NCBI GenBank assembly: GCA_018402385.1
Contig: JAGYJA010000007.1
Coordinates: forward strand, 558,001-622,000
DNA: 64,000 nt
Source of the DNA: Flavobacteriaceae bacterium
GTDB lineage: Bacteria > Bacteroidota > Bacteroidia > Flavobacteriales > Flavobacteriaceae
Direction of reading: 5' to 3'
Every line of letters starts with the position of its first letter. Position 1 is the first letter of the stretch. The position numbers were made by a program, and so were the translations under genes. Under the pieces are notes generated by a model that saw nothing but the letters and a program-made list of their open reading frames with translations, had not been told where the DNA came from and did not search any database. Below are positions 7,855 through 16,630 of the stretch, piece by piece.

Positions 7855-8748
7855 ATGAAAAAAATTACTTTACTATTAAGCTTAGCCTTAATTTTCTCAA
7901 TTCCAACCCAAGCACAGGATATTGTTGCTTATTGGAATCAAAACAGCAATGATTTACCTAATGGTGGTTTTGGCTTTTTAGCTGAACCAGATGTTTTTCC
8001 ACAAGCTGCTGATTTAGGAGCAGGCTCCTTAACTGTGGGTGGTGGTATTCTAGATGAAACTGAAACAAATGGTAATGGTGATCTAGTCTATAGTTGGATT
8101 CCTAGTTTTGCTGGTTCAGAAATAAATATGGAAGATGGTGACGTTTCCGGAGGTTCCATTTCTATTCAAGGAGGTACTGATAACGCAAATAATGGTGCTT
8201 ATATTCAGTTTGAGTTTTCAATGGCAAACAAAGAAAGCCTTGAAATTAGCTACGCTACAAGAGGAACAGCATCAGGGTTTACATCTCAAACCTGGTCTTG
8301 GAGCACAAATGGTACAGATTTTACAGACTTTGGGACGATCGAAGATACTAACGTGACTGAATTCTTTCTTGTTGAAGCATCAGCTCCTGCAGATTTAGAT
8401 AATGCTGCAACTGCATATTTGCGTGTAACTCTTGACGGTGCTACTACTACAAGTGGTAACAATCGTTTTGATAACATTAAATTTACCGCAGGTATTTTGA
8501 GTACAAATTCATTTGACAAATTAGGTTTAAACCTGTACCCAAACCCTGTTAAAAACGGTCTTGTAACTATCAAGACAAATAACAATCAGCCTCTTCAGGT
8601 TGCTGTATTTGATGTTTTGGGTAAACAAGTTATCTCTAAGACAGTTACAAACAATACTTTAAATGTTTCTGCTCTAAAATCAGGAATTTACTTAGTTCAG
8701 GTAACTGAAAATAATATTACATCAACAAAAAAGTTGGTTGTAAACTAA
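7855..8748 (+). CDS. Type IX-secreted protein with C-terminal sorting domain
   Basis: A 297-residue exported protein. A Sec signal peptide (MKKITLLLSLALIFSIPTQAQ) is cut near residue 21. The middle (about 22-215) is Gly/Asn/Thr-rich and looks like an extracellular beta-sandwich with no catalytic motif I recognise. The last ~75 residues are a type A sorting domain: LNLYPNPVKNGLVTIK, VAVFDVLGKQVISK and LKSGIYLVQVTE. Such domains direct export through the type IX system and cell-surface anchoring or release. It is a single-gene unit with its own -7 box upstream and a strong hairpin terminator downstream. Confidence 0.88.
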   Translation: MKKITLLLSLALIFSIPTQAQDIVAYWNQNSNDLPNGGFGFLAEPDVFPQAADLGAGSLTVGGGILDETETNGNGDLVYSWIPSFAGSEINMEDGDVSGGSISIQGGTDNANNGAYIQFEFSMANKESLEISYATRGTASGFTSQTWSWSTNGTDFTDFGTIEDTNVTEFFLVEASAPADLDNAATAYLRVTLDGATTTSGNNRFDNIKFTAGILSTNSFDKLGLNLYPNPVKNGLVTIKTNNNQPLQVAVFDVLGKQVISKTVTNNTLNVSALKSGIYLVQVTENNITSTKKLVVN

Positions 8749-8772
8749 GGCATTTAAGTCATAAGATTTAAG

Positions 8773-8804
8773 AAAGCTTCCGTAAATTGCGGAAGCTTTT
8801 TTTA
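8773..8804 (+). terminator. Rho-independent terminator of the type IX cargo gene
   Basis: Perfect 10-bp stem AAAGCTTCCG / CGGAAGCTTT with a 7-nt loop followed by a T-rich run. It sits 24 bp after the stop codon. Confidence 0.85.
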
Positions 8805-8826
8805 TTTATACAAGTCTATCTTCTAA

Positions 8827-9801
8827 ATGAGTTTGGATTCAATTTTTACAATCAGTTCCGTTAAGGATTTTGAACAAAAAGCTTTGGAAACTTTTCAATA
8901 CCAGTTTGAAAACAATTCCGTCTATCGCTCTTTTTGTGATTTACTTTACAAGCACCCCGCTGAGATTTCAAGAATTGAAGAGATTCCTTTTCTACCCATT
9001 GAATTTTTTAAATCAAAAAAAGTGGTATCATCATCAAAAAAACCAGAAACCATTTTTACTAGCAGTGGCACCACCGGAAGTCAAACAAGTAAGCATTTTG
9101 TAACGGATTTAAATCTTTATGAACAAAGCTTTAATAACGGATTCAATCACTTTTTTGGCCCAATTGAAAATTTTGTGGTGCTGGGACTTTTACCTTCTTA
9201 CCTTGAAAGAGAGGGTTCATCTTTAATCTATATGGTTAATGATTTTATTACTAAAAGCAATCACCCTGAAAGCGGGTTTTATCTTAATCAATTTGAATTG
9301 CTGGCAGAAAAATTAAAAAGTCTGAACACTGCCGGAAAAAAAGTTTTACTCATTGGTGTTTCTTTTGCATTGCTTGACCTTATTGAAAACCATCAATTTG
9401 CACTGAAAAATACCATTGTAATGGAGACCGGTGGCATGAAAGGAAGAAGAAAAGAACTAATAAGAAGTGAGTTGCACGCCCTGTTAAAAAAAGGCTTTGG
9501 GGTTTCTCATATCCATAGTGAATATGGAATGACAGAACTAATGTCTCAAGCCTATTCAAAAGGAGATGGTATTTTTCAAACGCCTCCTTGGATGAAAATA
9601 ATAACCAGAGATCCGGAGGATGCCCTGACTTTGGTGAGAAATCAAACTGGTGCCATCAACGTGATTGATTTGGCAAATATCAACTCTTGTTCATTTATTG
9701 CTACTCAGGATTTAGGTCGTGTTTATCAAGATGGAAGCTTTGAAATCATTGGCCGTTTTGACAATAGCGATATCAGAGGATGTAATTTGATGGCGCTATA
9801 G
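8827..9801 (+). CDS. LuxE/acyl-protein-synthetase-like adenylating enzyme
   Basis: A 324-residue protein of the LuxE/acyl-protein synthetase family, relatives of ANL adenylating enzymes. The AMP-binding signature is visible as ETIFTSSGTTGSQTSKHF near residues 78-95. A second conserved block SHIHSEYGMTELMSQAYS (about 231-248) corresponds to the A5 region, and a final segment ends with GRFDNSDIRGCNLM. In flavobacteria similar stand-alone proteins sit near lipid or flexirubin genes, but no such cluster is visible here. The acyl substrate is unknown. It is flanked by terminators on both sides, so it is probably monocistronic. Confidence 0.7.
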   Translation: MSLDSIFTISSVKDFEQKALETFQYQFENNSVYRSFCDLLYKHPAEISRIEEIPFLPIEFFKSKKVVSSSKKPETIFTSSGTTGSQTSKHFVTDLNLYEQSFNNGFNHFFGPIENFVVLGLLPSYLEREGSSLIYMVNDFITKSNHPESGFYLNQFELLAEKLKSLNTAGKKVLLIGVSFALLDLIENHQFALKNTIVMETGGMKGRRKELIRSELHALLKKGFGVSHIHSEYGMTELMSQAYSKGDGIFQTPPWMKIITRDPEDALTLVRNQTGAINVIDLANINSCSFIATQDLGRVYQDGSFEIIGRFDNSDIRGCNLMAL

Positions 9802-9932
9802 AAATGTTATTTTATTCTTAAAAAAGTAATGATAAACAGAAAGTTACGACATAGTATATGAAAGTTCAACCATTGTAATAAGTTAATTATTATCCCCGTT
9901 TTGGGCTTTCAAAAATGGTTAGTTAGTTGACT

Positions 9933-9970
9933 GAAACCCTAAGAAAATTCTTAGGGTTTCTCTTTTTACT
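9933..9970 (+). terminator. Terminator between convergent LuxE-like gene and tyrS
   Basis: Perfect 13-bp inverted repeat GAAACCCTAAGAA / TTCTTAGGGTTTC followed on the plus strand by a T-rich tract. It lies just past the tyrS stop and may work in both directions. Confidence 0.8.
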
Positions 9971-11261
9971 TTATGTGCAGTATAAAGTAATTTTTCTTTC
10001 CTCTTTGCAACAGGACAAAACTACCGTTTATCAAATCGTTCTCTGAAATGACGTAAGTATCATCCACTTTTTCCTTATTCACTGAAATTGAATTTTCTTT
10101 TAAGGCTCTTCTAGCCTCACTGTTTGATTTCAAAAATCCGCCAACTTCAGCTAAAGCGGCAATGATGTCTACTCCTTCTGAAATTTGCTTTTGCGAAACC
10201 ACTGTTTGAGGCACCCCTTCAAAAACATCTAAAAATGTGCTTTTATTCAATTTTTTTAAATCTGTTGAAGTGGAGTTGCCAAATAGTATGTTTGAAGCGA
10301 TAACAGCGTTTTCGAGGTCTTCTTTAGAATGCACCATCCTTGTCATTTCTTCTGCAAGTCGTTTTTGTAGTAGTCTTAAATGAGGTGCTGTTTTGTGGGC
10401 TGACGTTAAGGATTCAATTTCTATTTTAGATAAAAAAGTAAAGATTTTGATATACTTTTCAGCATCTTCATCGCTTGTGTTCAGCCAGTATTGGTAAAAT
10501 TTATAAGGTGAGGTTCTTTCGGCGTCTAGCCAAATATTTCCACCTTCGGTTTTACCAAATTTGGTTCCATCTGCTTTTGTAATCAACGGACAGGTGAGCG
10601 CAAAACCTTTGCCACCTGCAATGCGTCTAATGAGTTCGGTACCGGTGGTGATGTTTCCCCACTGGTCACTTCCACCCATTTGAAGTGAACAATTGTTCTC
10701 ACGGTATAAATGCAAGAAATCATAGCCTTGAACAAGTTGGTAAGTAAACTCTGTAAATGACATGCCTTCTTTAGCATCGCCGGTGAGGCGTTTTTTTACA
10801 GAATCTTTCGCCATCATATAATTTACTGTGATGTGTTTCCCCACGTCCCTGATAAAATCCAAAAACGAAAACTCCTTCATCCAGTCATAATTATTGACCA
10901 TTACGGCAGCGTTGTCTATATCACTTTCAAAGTCAAGAAAACGTGAAAGTTGTTTTTTTAAAGCCTCTTGATTGTGTCGCAATGTTTTCTCATCGAGCAA
11001 ATTGCGCTCTTGGGATTTTCCCGATGGGTCTCCAATCATTCCGGTTGCACCGCCAATTAAAACGAAGGGTTTATGCCCGCTTTTTTGAAAATGACGCAGC
11101 ATCATAACACTTACTAAATGCCCTATATGTAGAGAATCTGCAGTGGGATCAATTCCAACATAAGCAGCACGCATTTTTGCAAGTAAATGTTCTTCAGTTT
11201 CAGGCATGACGTCTTGAATCATTCCCCGCCATTGCAATTCTTCAACAAAATTTTTCAGCAT
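9966..11261 (-). CDS. tyrS: Tyrosyl-tRNA synthetase
   Basis: A class Ic aminoacyl-tRNA synthetase of 431 residues from the ATG at 11261 (normal length). The HIGH motif is in [17 protein letters not shown], the KMSKS-equivalent reads KFGKTEGG, and tyrosine-binding residues lie in [12 protein letters not shown] and [12 protein letters not shown]. The C-terminal ~65 residues form an S4 RNA-binding domain. An in-frame TTG 39 bp upstream is rejected, as the N-terminus [17 protein letters not shown] is the family form and a promoter box lies just upstream. Confidence 0.95.
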   Translation of the reverse strand: MLKNFVEELQWRGMIQDVMPETEEHLLAKMRAAYVGIDPTADSLHIGHLVSVMMLRHFQKSGHKPFVLIGGATGMIGDPSGKSQERNLLDEKTLRHNQEALKKQLSRFLDFESDIDNAAVMVNNYDWMKEFSFLDFIRDVGKHITVNYMMAKDSVKKRLTGDAKEGMSFTEFTYQLVQGYDFLHLYRENNCSLQMGGSDQWGNITTGTELIRRIAGGKGFALTCPLITKADGTKFGKTEGGNIWLDAERTSPYKFYQYWLNTSDEDAEKYIKIFTFLSKIEIESLTSAHKTAPHLRLLQKRLAEEMTRMVHSKEDLENAVIASNILFGNSTSTDLKKLNKSTFLDVFEGVPQTVVSQKQISEGVDIIAALAEVGGFLKSNSEARRALKENSISVNKEKVDDTYVISENDLINGSFVLLQRGKKNYFILHIK

Positions 11262-11278
11262 ATTAAAAAAAGTTTTTA

Positions 11279-11286
11279 CAAAGATA
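11279..11286 (-). promoter_or_regulatory. -7 box (TATCTTTG) of tyrS
   Basis: Perfect TAnnTTTG match on the minus strand, 17 bp upstream of the tyrS ATG. Confidence 0.55.
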
Positions 11287-11339
11287 GATTTATCAACCAA
11301 AAGAGGAAGCAGAATTTTAAAAAAGAGTATTTTAGTAAA

Positions 11340-12359
11340 ATGATATTAGTAACCGGTGGTACTGGCCTTGTTGGCGCACATTTGCTCTATTTTTTGCTTA
11401 ATGAAGGGCAAAAGGTACGGGCAATTCATAGATCAAACAGCAATCTTGAAGCTGTTAAACAAGTGTTTTCTTATTATACAGAAACGCCTGATACTTTTTT
11501 CAATCAAATTGATTGGGTTGAAGCAAATTTAATTGATATTCCTGCGTTGACAAATGCTTTTAAAGGAATTGATTACGTTTATCACGTCGCTGCCTATGTG
11601 AGTTTTGACCCCAAAAACTTTCAGAAATTAAAAAAATCAAACATTGAGGGAACTGCAAATATTGTGAATTTAAGTTTGCAATTTGAGGTTAAAAAGTTGT
11701 GCCACGTGAGTAGTATCGCCACATTTGGAAGTGAAGGAAATAAAGAAATCAATGAACAAATGCACTGGAATCCTGATGCAGACAACAATGTGTATGCCAT
11801 TTCAAAATATGGTGCAGAGATGGAAGTGTGGCGTGGTACTCAGGAAGGTCTTGATGCTGTTATTATTAACCCCGGTGTCATTTTAGGAAGTGGTTTTTGG
11901 ATTAAGGGAACCGGAGTTCTTTTTGACAAAGTCTATAAAGGACTTTCCTATTATACAACTGGCGGAATGGGCTTTGTTGATGTGGTTGACGTGGTTAAAA
12001 TTGCTATTGAATTGATGAAAAGCACCATTAAAAATGAGTGTTTTATCTTAATTTCTGAAAATGAATCATACAAACAGTTGCTTTCAAATATAGCGATTGC
12101 CTTTAATAAAACCCCTCCAAAAAAAGAATTGAAACCGTGGATGCTTGATCTCGCTTGGAGATTTGACTTCTTAAAAAGCAGCCTGAATTTTGGAAAACAA
12201 ATGCTATTCAAAAGTACTGCAAAAGCAATTGTTATTAAAAAACATTATAACAATAATAAAATCAAAGAAGCGCTTCACTATGATTTTATACCCCTTGCAA
12301 AAACGATTGAAACGATTACAAAAAACTACAAGAAAGCCCATATGGGGCACTTAAAATAA
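11340..12359 (+). CDS. NAD(P)-dependent extended-SDR epimerase/dehydratase
   Basis: A 339-residue extended short-chain dehydrogenase/reductase. The nucleotide-binding GxxGxxG is [12 protein letters not shown] at the N-terminus, and the catalytic YxxxK is [12 protein letters not shown] near residue 158, preceded by HVSSIATFG. The start is the ATG at 11340. The open frame extends upstream into the divergent tyrS promoter, but residues there do not fit the family. The group includes UDP-sugar epimerases and dihydroflavonol reductase-like enzymes; the substrate cannot be assigned. A TATTTTAG sequence at 11328-11335 may be its -7 element (one mismatch). Confidence 0.8.
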   Translation: MILVTGGTGLVGAHLLYFLLNEGQKVRAIHRSNSNLEAVKQVFSYYTETPDTFFNQIDWVEANLIDIPALTNAFKGIDYVYHVAAYVSFDPKNFQKLKKSNIEGTANIVNLSLQFEVKKLCHVSSIATFGSEGNKEINEQMHWNPDADNNVYAISKYGAEMEVWRGTQEGLDAVIINPGVILGSGFWIKGTGVLFDKVYKGLSYYTTGGMGFVDVVDVVKIAIELMKSTIKNECFILISENESYKQLLSNIAIAFNKTPPKKELKPWMLDLAWRFDFLKSSLNFGKQMLFKSTAKAIVIKKHYNNNKIKEALHYDFIPLAKTIETITKNYKKAHMGHLK

Positions 12360-12432
12360 TTGGACAAACCACCCATCAAAAACAATCTAAGATCAATAAC
12401 ACTAAAATTTTCGTATTGATAAAAAAATTGTT

Positions 12433-12942
12433 CTAATTAATTGTATCTCTTTCTAGTTTTTTGAGAATTTTTGAATCTTTTGGTGAGTCAATTAAACCTT
12501 CAGTCCTAAGGAGCTTGAGAGAGTCTGTAATAACCTTAATGGAATCTTGCTTTCTTTTTTCCCTTACAATTAAGGTGTCAATCTCTCTTTTTTCAGATTC
12601 AAGGTAGTCTTTTACTTTGGTATGAATTCGCTCATATATATCTAAGTTGGCTCCATAGTATGCATTACTGGTTTCATACTGTAAACTGTCAATACTGTGT
12701 TTTTCAAATATCAACTGATGAGGCGTCATACCGGTTTGTTGTAAAGGAAGCCGATTTACACTTTTTGCTGCATTGAATAAATGAACATCGATAAGGACTT
12801 CCACCATTTTATCTTCAGGGATGAGATCTTTGGGTTTTTCAGGATACTTGATGTCCTGACAACCCAAAATCAGCAAGCCAACAATTATTAAGAATGATTG
12901 AGTGGTGAAGCCAAATTTTGATATTTTAACGATTAAATTCAA
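12433..12942 (-). CDS. DUF4296 lipoprotein
   Basis: A flavobacterial DUF4296 protein of about 169 residues. After a short hydrophobic signal comes the lipobox-like segment LLILGCQDIKYPEKP, so it is probably a lipoprotein. The conserved region DLIPEDKMVEVLIDVHLFNAAK and the segment YETSNAYYGANLDIYERIHTKV define the family; function is unknown. The C-terminal third is charged and probably helical. The start is uncertain: no ATG exists near the signal, so I use the TTG at 12942 inside the end of the dihydroorotase gene (17-bp overlap). A longer frame begins at 12990. Confidence 0.75.
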   Translation of the reverse strand: MNLIVKISKFGFTTQSFLIIVGLLILGCQDIKYPEKPKDLIPEDKMVEVLIDVHLFNAAKSVNRLPLQQTGMTPHQLIFEKHSIDSLQYETSNAYYGANLDIYERIHTKVKDYLESEKREIDTLIVREKRKQDSIKVITDSLKLLRTEGLIDSPKDSKILKKLERDTIN

Positions 12943-14266
12943 GGCGTTGTGCTTTACTTGTTTTTGCAAATTTTGTGTTGTTGTAAACAATTTTACCGTT
13001 GACTAAGGTATGTGAAATTCTGGATTTAAAAGTAAAACCTTCAAAAGGTGACCATCCACATTTGTAAAGAATGTTACTTTTATTAACTGTCCAGGGGGCA
13101 TGTAGATCGACCAATACCAAATCTGCCTTATAGCCTTTTTTGATAAATCCTCGTTGTTTAATTTCAAAAAGAATCGCCGGGTTATGACACATTTTTTCGA
13201 CAATTTTCTCCAGTGTTATTTTTCCGCGATGGTAGTTTTCAAGCATGGCAACCAGAGCATGTTGTACTAACGGCCCACCTGAAGGTGCTTTTGTATAAAT
13301 ATTCTTTTTTTCCTCCAGGGTATGTGGCGCGTGATCTGTGGCAATTACATCAATGCGGTCGTCCAGTAAAGCCTTCCACAAGCCATCACGGTCATCTTTA
13401 GTCTTTACTGCAGGGTTCCATTTAATTAAGGATCCTTTTTCTTCATAATCTTCATCTGAAAACCAGAGGTGATGAATACAAACTTCTGCCGTGATTTTCT
13501 TTTTTTCAAGAGGGATTTTATTGTCAAAAAGGGCTGTTTCTTTGGCTGTTGAAAGATGAAAAACATGCAATCTTGCTCCAGTTTTTTTGGCAAGAGCGAT
13601 GGCTTTTGAAGACGATAAATAACAAGCCTCCTCGCTTCTTATTATTGCGTGGTATTCCATTGGGATATCTTCACCAAATTTTTCAAGGTGCTCTTCCAGA
13701 TTCGTTTTTATGGTATTTTCATCCTCACAATGAACCGCAATAAGCAATTTTGACTTTGAAAATATTTCTTCTAGAACTTTTGGGTCATCCACAAGCATAT
13801 TACCTGTTGACGAACCCAGAAACAATTTTAAAGCAGCCACTTTTTTGGGATCCACTTTTAAAATTTCCTTGAGGTTATCATTGGTTCCGCCAAACATAAA
13901 AGAGTAGTTTGCCCACGAAGTATTTTTTGCAATTTCAAATTTGTCCTCCAACAATTCAATTGTTGTGGCTTGAGGCGAAGTGTTTGGCATTTCAATAAAT
14001 GAAGTGATTCCTCCGGCAATAGCCGCCTTTGATTCGCTTGCAATGGTTGCTTTGTGAGTGAGGCCGGGTTCCCTAAAGTGCACCTGGTCATCAATCACAC
14101 CCGGAAATAAATATTTTCCTTCTGCATCAATGATTTGAGTGTCTGAAGATTTTGCACTGATGCTTTCTGCTATCTCAACTATTTCTTCATTTTGAATGAG
14201 CACATCACTGTTTGTGATTTTTCCCTCATTCACAACATTGGCATTTTTGATTAATACTGTGTGCAT
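12926..14266 (-). CDS. pyrC: Dihydroorotase
   Basis: A 446-residue cyclic amidohydrolase, third step of pyrimidine synthesis. Metal ligands are visible: DDQVHFREPGLTHKATI (D-x-H-x-R), the metal-bridging Lys region KLFLGSSTGNML, the His segments AVHCEDE and HVFHLSTA, and the catalytic Asp in VIATDHAPHTLEEK. The length fits type I (multifunctional-like) dihydroorotases; allantoinase is a weaker alternative because no purine catabolism genes are nearby. It starts 3 bp after the GT2 gene stop and overlaps DUF4296, so the three genes form one operon. Confidence 0.88.
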   Translation of the reverse strand: MHTVLIKNANVVNEGKITNSDVLIQNEEIVEIAESISAKSSDTQIIDAEGKYLFPGVIDDQVHFREPGLTHKATIASESKAAIAGGITSFIEMPNTSPQATTIELLEDKFEIAKNTSWANYSFMFGGTNDNLKEILKVDPKKVAALKLFLGSSTGNMLVDDPKVLEEIFSKSKLLIAVHCEDENTIKTNLEEHLEKFGEDIPMEYHAIIRSEEACYLSSSKAIALAKKTGARLHVFHLSTAKETALFDNKIPLEKKKITAEVCIHHLWFSDEDYEEKGSLIKWNPAVKTKDDRDGLWKALLDDRIDVIATDHAPHTLEEKKNIYTKAPSGGPLVQHALVAMLENYHRGKITLEKIVEKMCHNPAILFEIKQRGFIKKGYKADLVLVDLHAPWTVNKSNILYKCGWSPFEGFTFKSRISHTLVNGKIVYNNTKFAKTSKAQRLEFNR

Positions 14267-14269
14267 GGA

Positions 14270-15001
14270 TTATATTTCATAGCGGTTAAACAAGCTTTTA
14301 AATTTCATTGATAGTACCCCAAACACGGCTTCAGAAATGATACCCCCACTCATTTTTGATTCTCCTTTTGTTCGGTCTGTAAAAATCACGGGGATTTCTG
14401 TAATATTAAATTTTTTTAAATAAGCTTTGAATTTCATTTCAATTTGAAAGGCATAGCCCACAAATTGTATTTTGTCAAGATTGATGGTTTCAAGCACTTT
14501 TCTTCTATAACAAATAAAACCAGCGGTGGTGTCAAAAATGGGCATTCTGGTAATAAATCGCACATATTTTGAGGCCATCCAAGACATAAGCACTCTACTC
14601 ATTGGCCAGTTAACTACATTCACTCCTTTTACATAGCGTGAGCCAATAGCGACATCATAGTCCTGTTTTTCACAAGCATTGTAAAGCCTTATTAAGTCAT
14701 TTGGGTTATGTGAAAAGTCAGCATCCATTTCAAAAATATATTCATACTTTCTTTCTAAAGCCCATTTAAAACCGGCAATGTATGCTGTACCTAGTCCTGT
14801 TTTTTCAGCTCTGAAAAGCAGGTGTAATTTGTCAGGAAATTCTATTTGAAGTTCCTCCACCTTTTTTGATGTTAAATCGGGTGAATTATCATCAACAATC
14901 AATATTTCAAAATTTCGCTGCAGCGAAAAAACATTTCGAATCAGACGTTCTATATTTTCGATTTCGTTGTATGTAGGTATAACAACCAGTGCTTTGGACA
15001 T
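14270..15001 (-). CDS. Polyprenol-phosphate mannosyltransferase-like GT2 enzyme
   Basis: A 243-residue family 2 glycosyltransferase close to dolichyl/polyprenyl-phosphate mannose synthases. Motifs: ALVVIPTYNEIENIERLI at the N-terminus, EILIVDDNSPDLT, the metal-binding YIFEMDADFSHNPNDL, and FVGYAFQIEMKFKAY with TDRTKGESKMS at the C-terminus. It lacks the C-terminal membrane segments of some DPM1-like proteins. It would load a sugar on a lipid carrier at the cytoplasmic face for later transfer. The start is the ATG at 15001 rather than a TTG further upstream; a perfect -7 box lies 15 bp upstream. Confidence 0.88.
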   Translation of the reverse strand: MSKALVVIPTYNEIENIERLIRNVFSLQRNFEILIVDDNSPDLTSKKVEELQIEFPDKLHLLFRAEKTGLGTAYIAGFKWALERKYEYIFEMDADFSHNPNDLIRLYNACEKQDYDVAIGSRYVKGVNVVNWPMSRVLMSWMASKYVRFITRMPIFDTTAGFICYRRKVLETINLDKIQFVGYAFQIEMKFKAYLKKFNITEIPVIFTDRTKGESKMSGGIISEAVFGVLSMKFKSLFNRYEI

Positions 15002-15016
15002 TCCCCAAATTTTGGG

Positions 15017-15024
15017 CAAATGTA
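15017..15024 (-). promoter_or_regulatory. -7 box (TACATTTG) of the GT2-pyrC-DUF4296 operon
   Basis: Perfect TAnnTTTG on the minus strand, 15 bp before the GT2 start and divergent to the DUF4271 gene. Confidence 0.55.
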
Positions 15025-15055
15025 CTCATTTTTATATTGACAGCTTGTTTAAAAA

Positions 15056-15778
15056 ATGTTATTGTTGCCGGTAAATTGCGTTTTAAATGAAGTAAATTTG
15101 TCTTTAGAAATCGAGGCTTTGGAAGAAATTATCAGAAATACCACAATCCCGGACTGGATCACACTTTTACTATTTGTTTGCTTTGCTTTAGTGGCAGCAG
15201 CAAAGATGATTAATGCTTCCAGATTTAATGAGTTTATTCAGCTTGTAATCAGCAATAAATATTTTTTGGTACACGGCAAAAACCCACAAATATTTAATCC
15301 ATTCAACAGTTTGTTACTGCTTGTTCAAATAGTTTCAGTTTCCATGTTTTTATTTCTTCTTTTGGTTTATTTTAGGGAAGATGTTAGCCTACATAATCAC
15401 ATTGTATTTATTCAAATTATGGGTTTCTATACCCTGTTTATTAGTTTGAAATTTTATATTGATAAGATAATTGCAACCCTTTTTTCAATTGAGAAACACA
15501 TGGAGACTTACTTGTACCAAAAGTTAAGTTTTAGAAATTTAATCGCTCTTTTGCTATTGATTTTCAATATAATTTTACTTTATGCCGTTGATCCATCCTC
15601 TTATTTATTAATGATCATGGTTGCTGTCATTGTTGTTTACAATGTCATTTCGCTGACTTACAGCTATAAAGTTCAGGAAAAGTTAGTGAGAGGCCATTTG
15701 TTTTATTTTATTTTATATCTTTGCGCACTTGAAATTTCACCCTATTTTATAATGTATAAGATACTGGTATTTCAGTGA
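15056..15778 (+). CDS. DUF4271 membrane protein
   Basis: A 240-residue integral membrane protein with about six hydrophobic helices, matching DUF4271: IPDWITLLLFVCFALVAAAK, the segment NPFNSLLLLVQIVSV, and LYQKLSFRNLIALLLLIFNI. Function is unknown. In flavobacteria it sits directly ahead of hemD, as here (28-bp gap), so it may serve haem or cell-envelope physiology, though that is only association. The ATG at 15056 is the first plausible start. Confidence 0.82.
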   Translation: MLLLPVNCVLNEVNLSLEIEALEEIIRNTTIPDWITLLLFVCFALVAAAKMINASRFNEFIQLVISNKYFLVHGKNPQIFNPFNSLLLLVQIVSVSMFLFLLLVYFREDVSLHNHIVFIQIMGFYTLFISLKFYIDKIIATLFSIEKHMETYLYQKLSFRNLIALLLLIFNIILLYAVDPSSYLLMIMVAVIVVYNVISLTYSYKVQEKLVRGHLFYFILYLCALEISPYFIMYKILVFQ

Positions 15779-15806
15779 GATTTTAATCAAAAAAATAACC
15801 AGGTTT

Positions 15807-16556
15807 ATGAAAGTGAAAACAATTTTGGTTTCCCAACCAGAACCTATTATCGAAAACTCTCCTTACTTTGAACTTGTAGAAAAGCAAAAAGTAAAAATTG
15901 ATTTCAGACCCTTTATTCATGTTGAAGGGGTTTCCAGTAAAGATGTAAGGGCTCAAAAAGTTGATTTGAACAATTACTCAGCAATTATACTCACCAGTAG
16001 AAATTCTGTGGACCATTTTTTCAGGATTGCAGAAGAAATGCGTTATAAAGTGCCTGACACATTGAAGTATTTTTGCCTTTCTGAAGCAGTCGCTTTCTAC
16101 CTTCAAAAGTATGTGGTGTACAGAAAGCGAAAGATTTATGTGGGGAAACGCACTTTTTCTGAACTGTCGCCAATGATCAAAAAATACAAGAATGAAAACT
16201 TCCTGTTGCCCTGTTCAGATGTTTTAAAACCTGATGTGCCAGAAATATTAAACTCGTTGAAAGTAAAATGGAAACAAGCCACATTCTATAAAACCGTAGT
16301 AAGTGACCTTTCAGATTTGAAAGATGTGTATTACGACATCTTGGTGTTTTTCAGCCCCAGCGGTATCAAATCACTATGGGAGAATTTTCCTGATTTTGAA
16401 CAAAACGATACACGTATTGCCGTGTTTGGGAATACCACCGTTCAGGCGGCTAAGGAAAGTGGTTTACGCGTTGATATACAGGCGCCCACCCCTGAAACAC
16501 CCTCCATGACTATGGCGTTGGAGAAGTATATTATTGAAGCTAACAAGAAGAAATAA
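15807..16556 (+). CDS. hemD: Uroporphyrinogen-III synthase
   Basis: A 249-residue HemD-family protein that closes and inverts ring D of hydroxymethylbilane in tetrapyrrole synthesis. Family features are weak but consistent: VKTILVSQPEPIIENSPYF at the start, SAIILTSRNSVDHFF near 59-73, a two-domain arrangement, and DILVFFSPSGIKSLWENF followed by RIAVFGNTTVQAAKESG and TPETPSMTMALEKYI at the end, the usual C-terminal block. It forms a two-gene unit with DUF4271 and ends at a strong hairpin terminator. Confidence 0.85.
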   Translation: MKVKTILVSQPEPIIENSPYFELVEKQKVKIDFRPFIHVEGVSSKDVRAQKVDLNNYSAIILTSRNSVDHFFRIAEEMRYKVPDTLKYFCLSEAVAFYLQKYVVYRKRKIYVGKRTFSELSPMIKKYKNENFLLPCSDVLKPDVPEILNSLKVKWKQATFYKTVVSDLSDLKDVYYDILVFFSPSGIKSLWENFPDFEQNDTRIAVFGNTTVQAAKESGLRVDIQAPTPETPSMTMALEKYIIEANKKK

Positions 16557-16574
16557 AGTTTAATAAGTAGTAAT

Positions 16575-16609
16575 AAAAAAAGCGACACTTTTTCAAGTGT
16601 CGCTTTTTT
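16575..16609 (+). terminator. Bidirectional terminator between hemD and pckA
   Basis: Stem AGCGACACTT / AAGTGTCGCT (extended by A6/T6) around a TTTC loop, flanked by A- and T-runs so it can end both convergent transcripts. Confidence 0.88.
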
Positions 16610-16630
16610 TAAAGTATTTATTATTGAAAA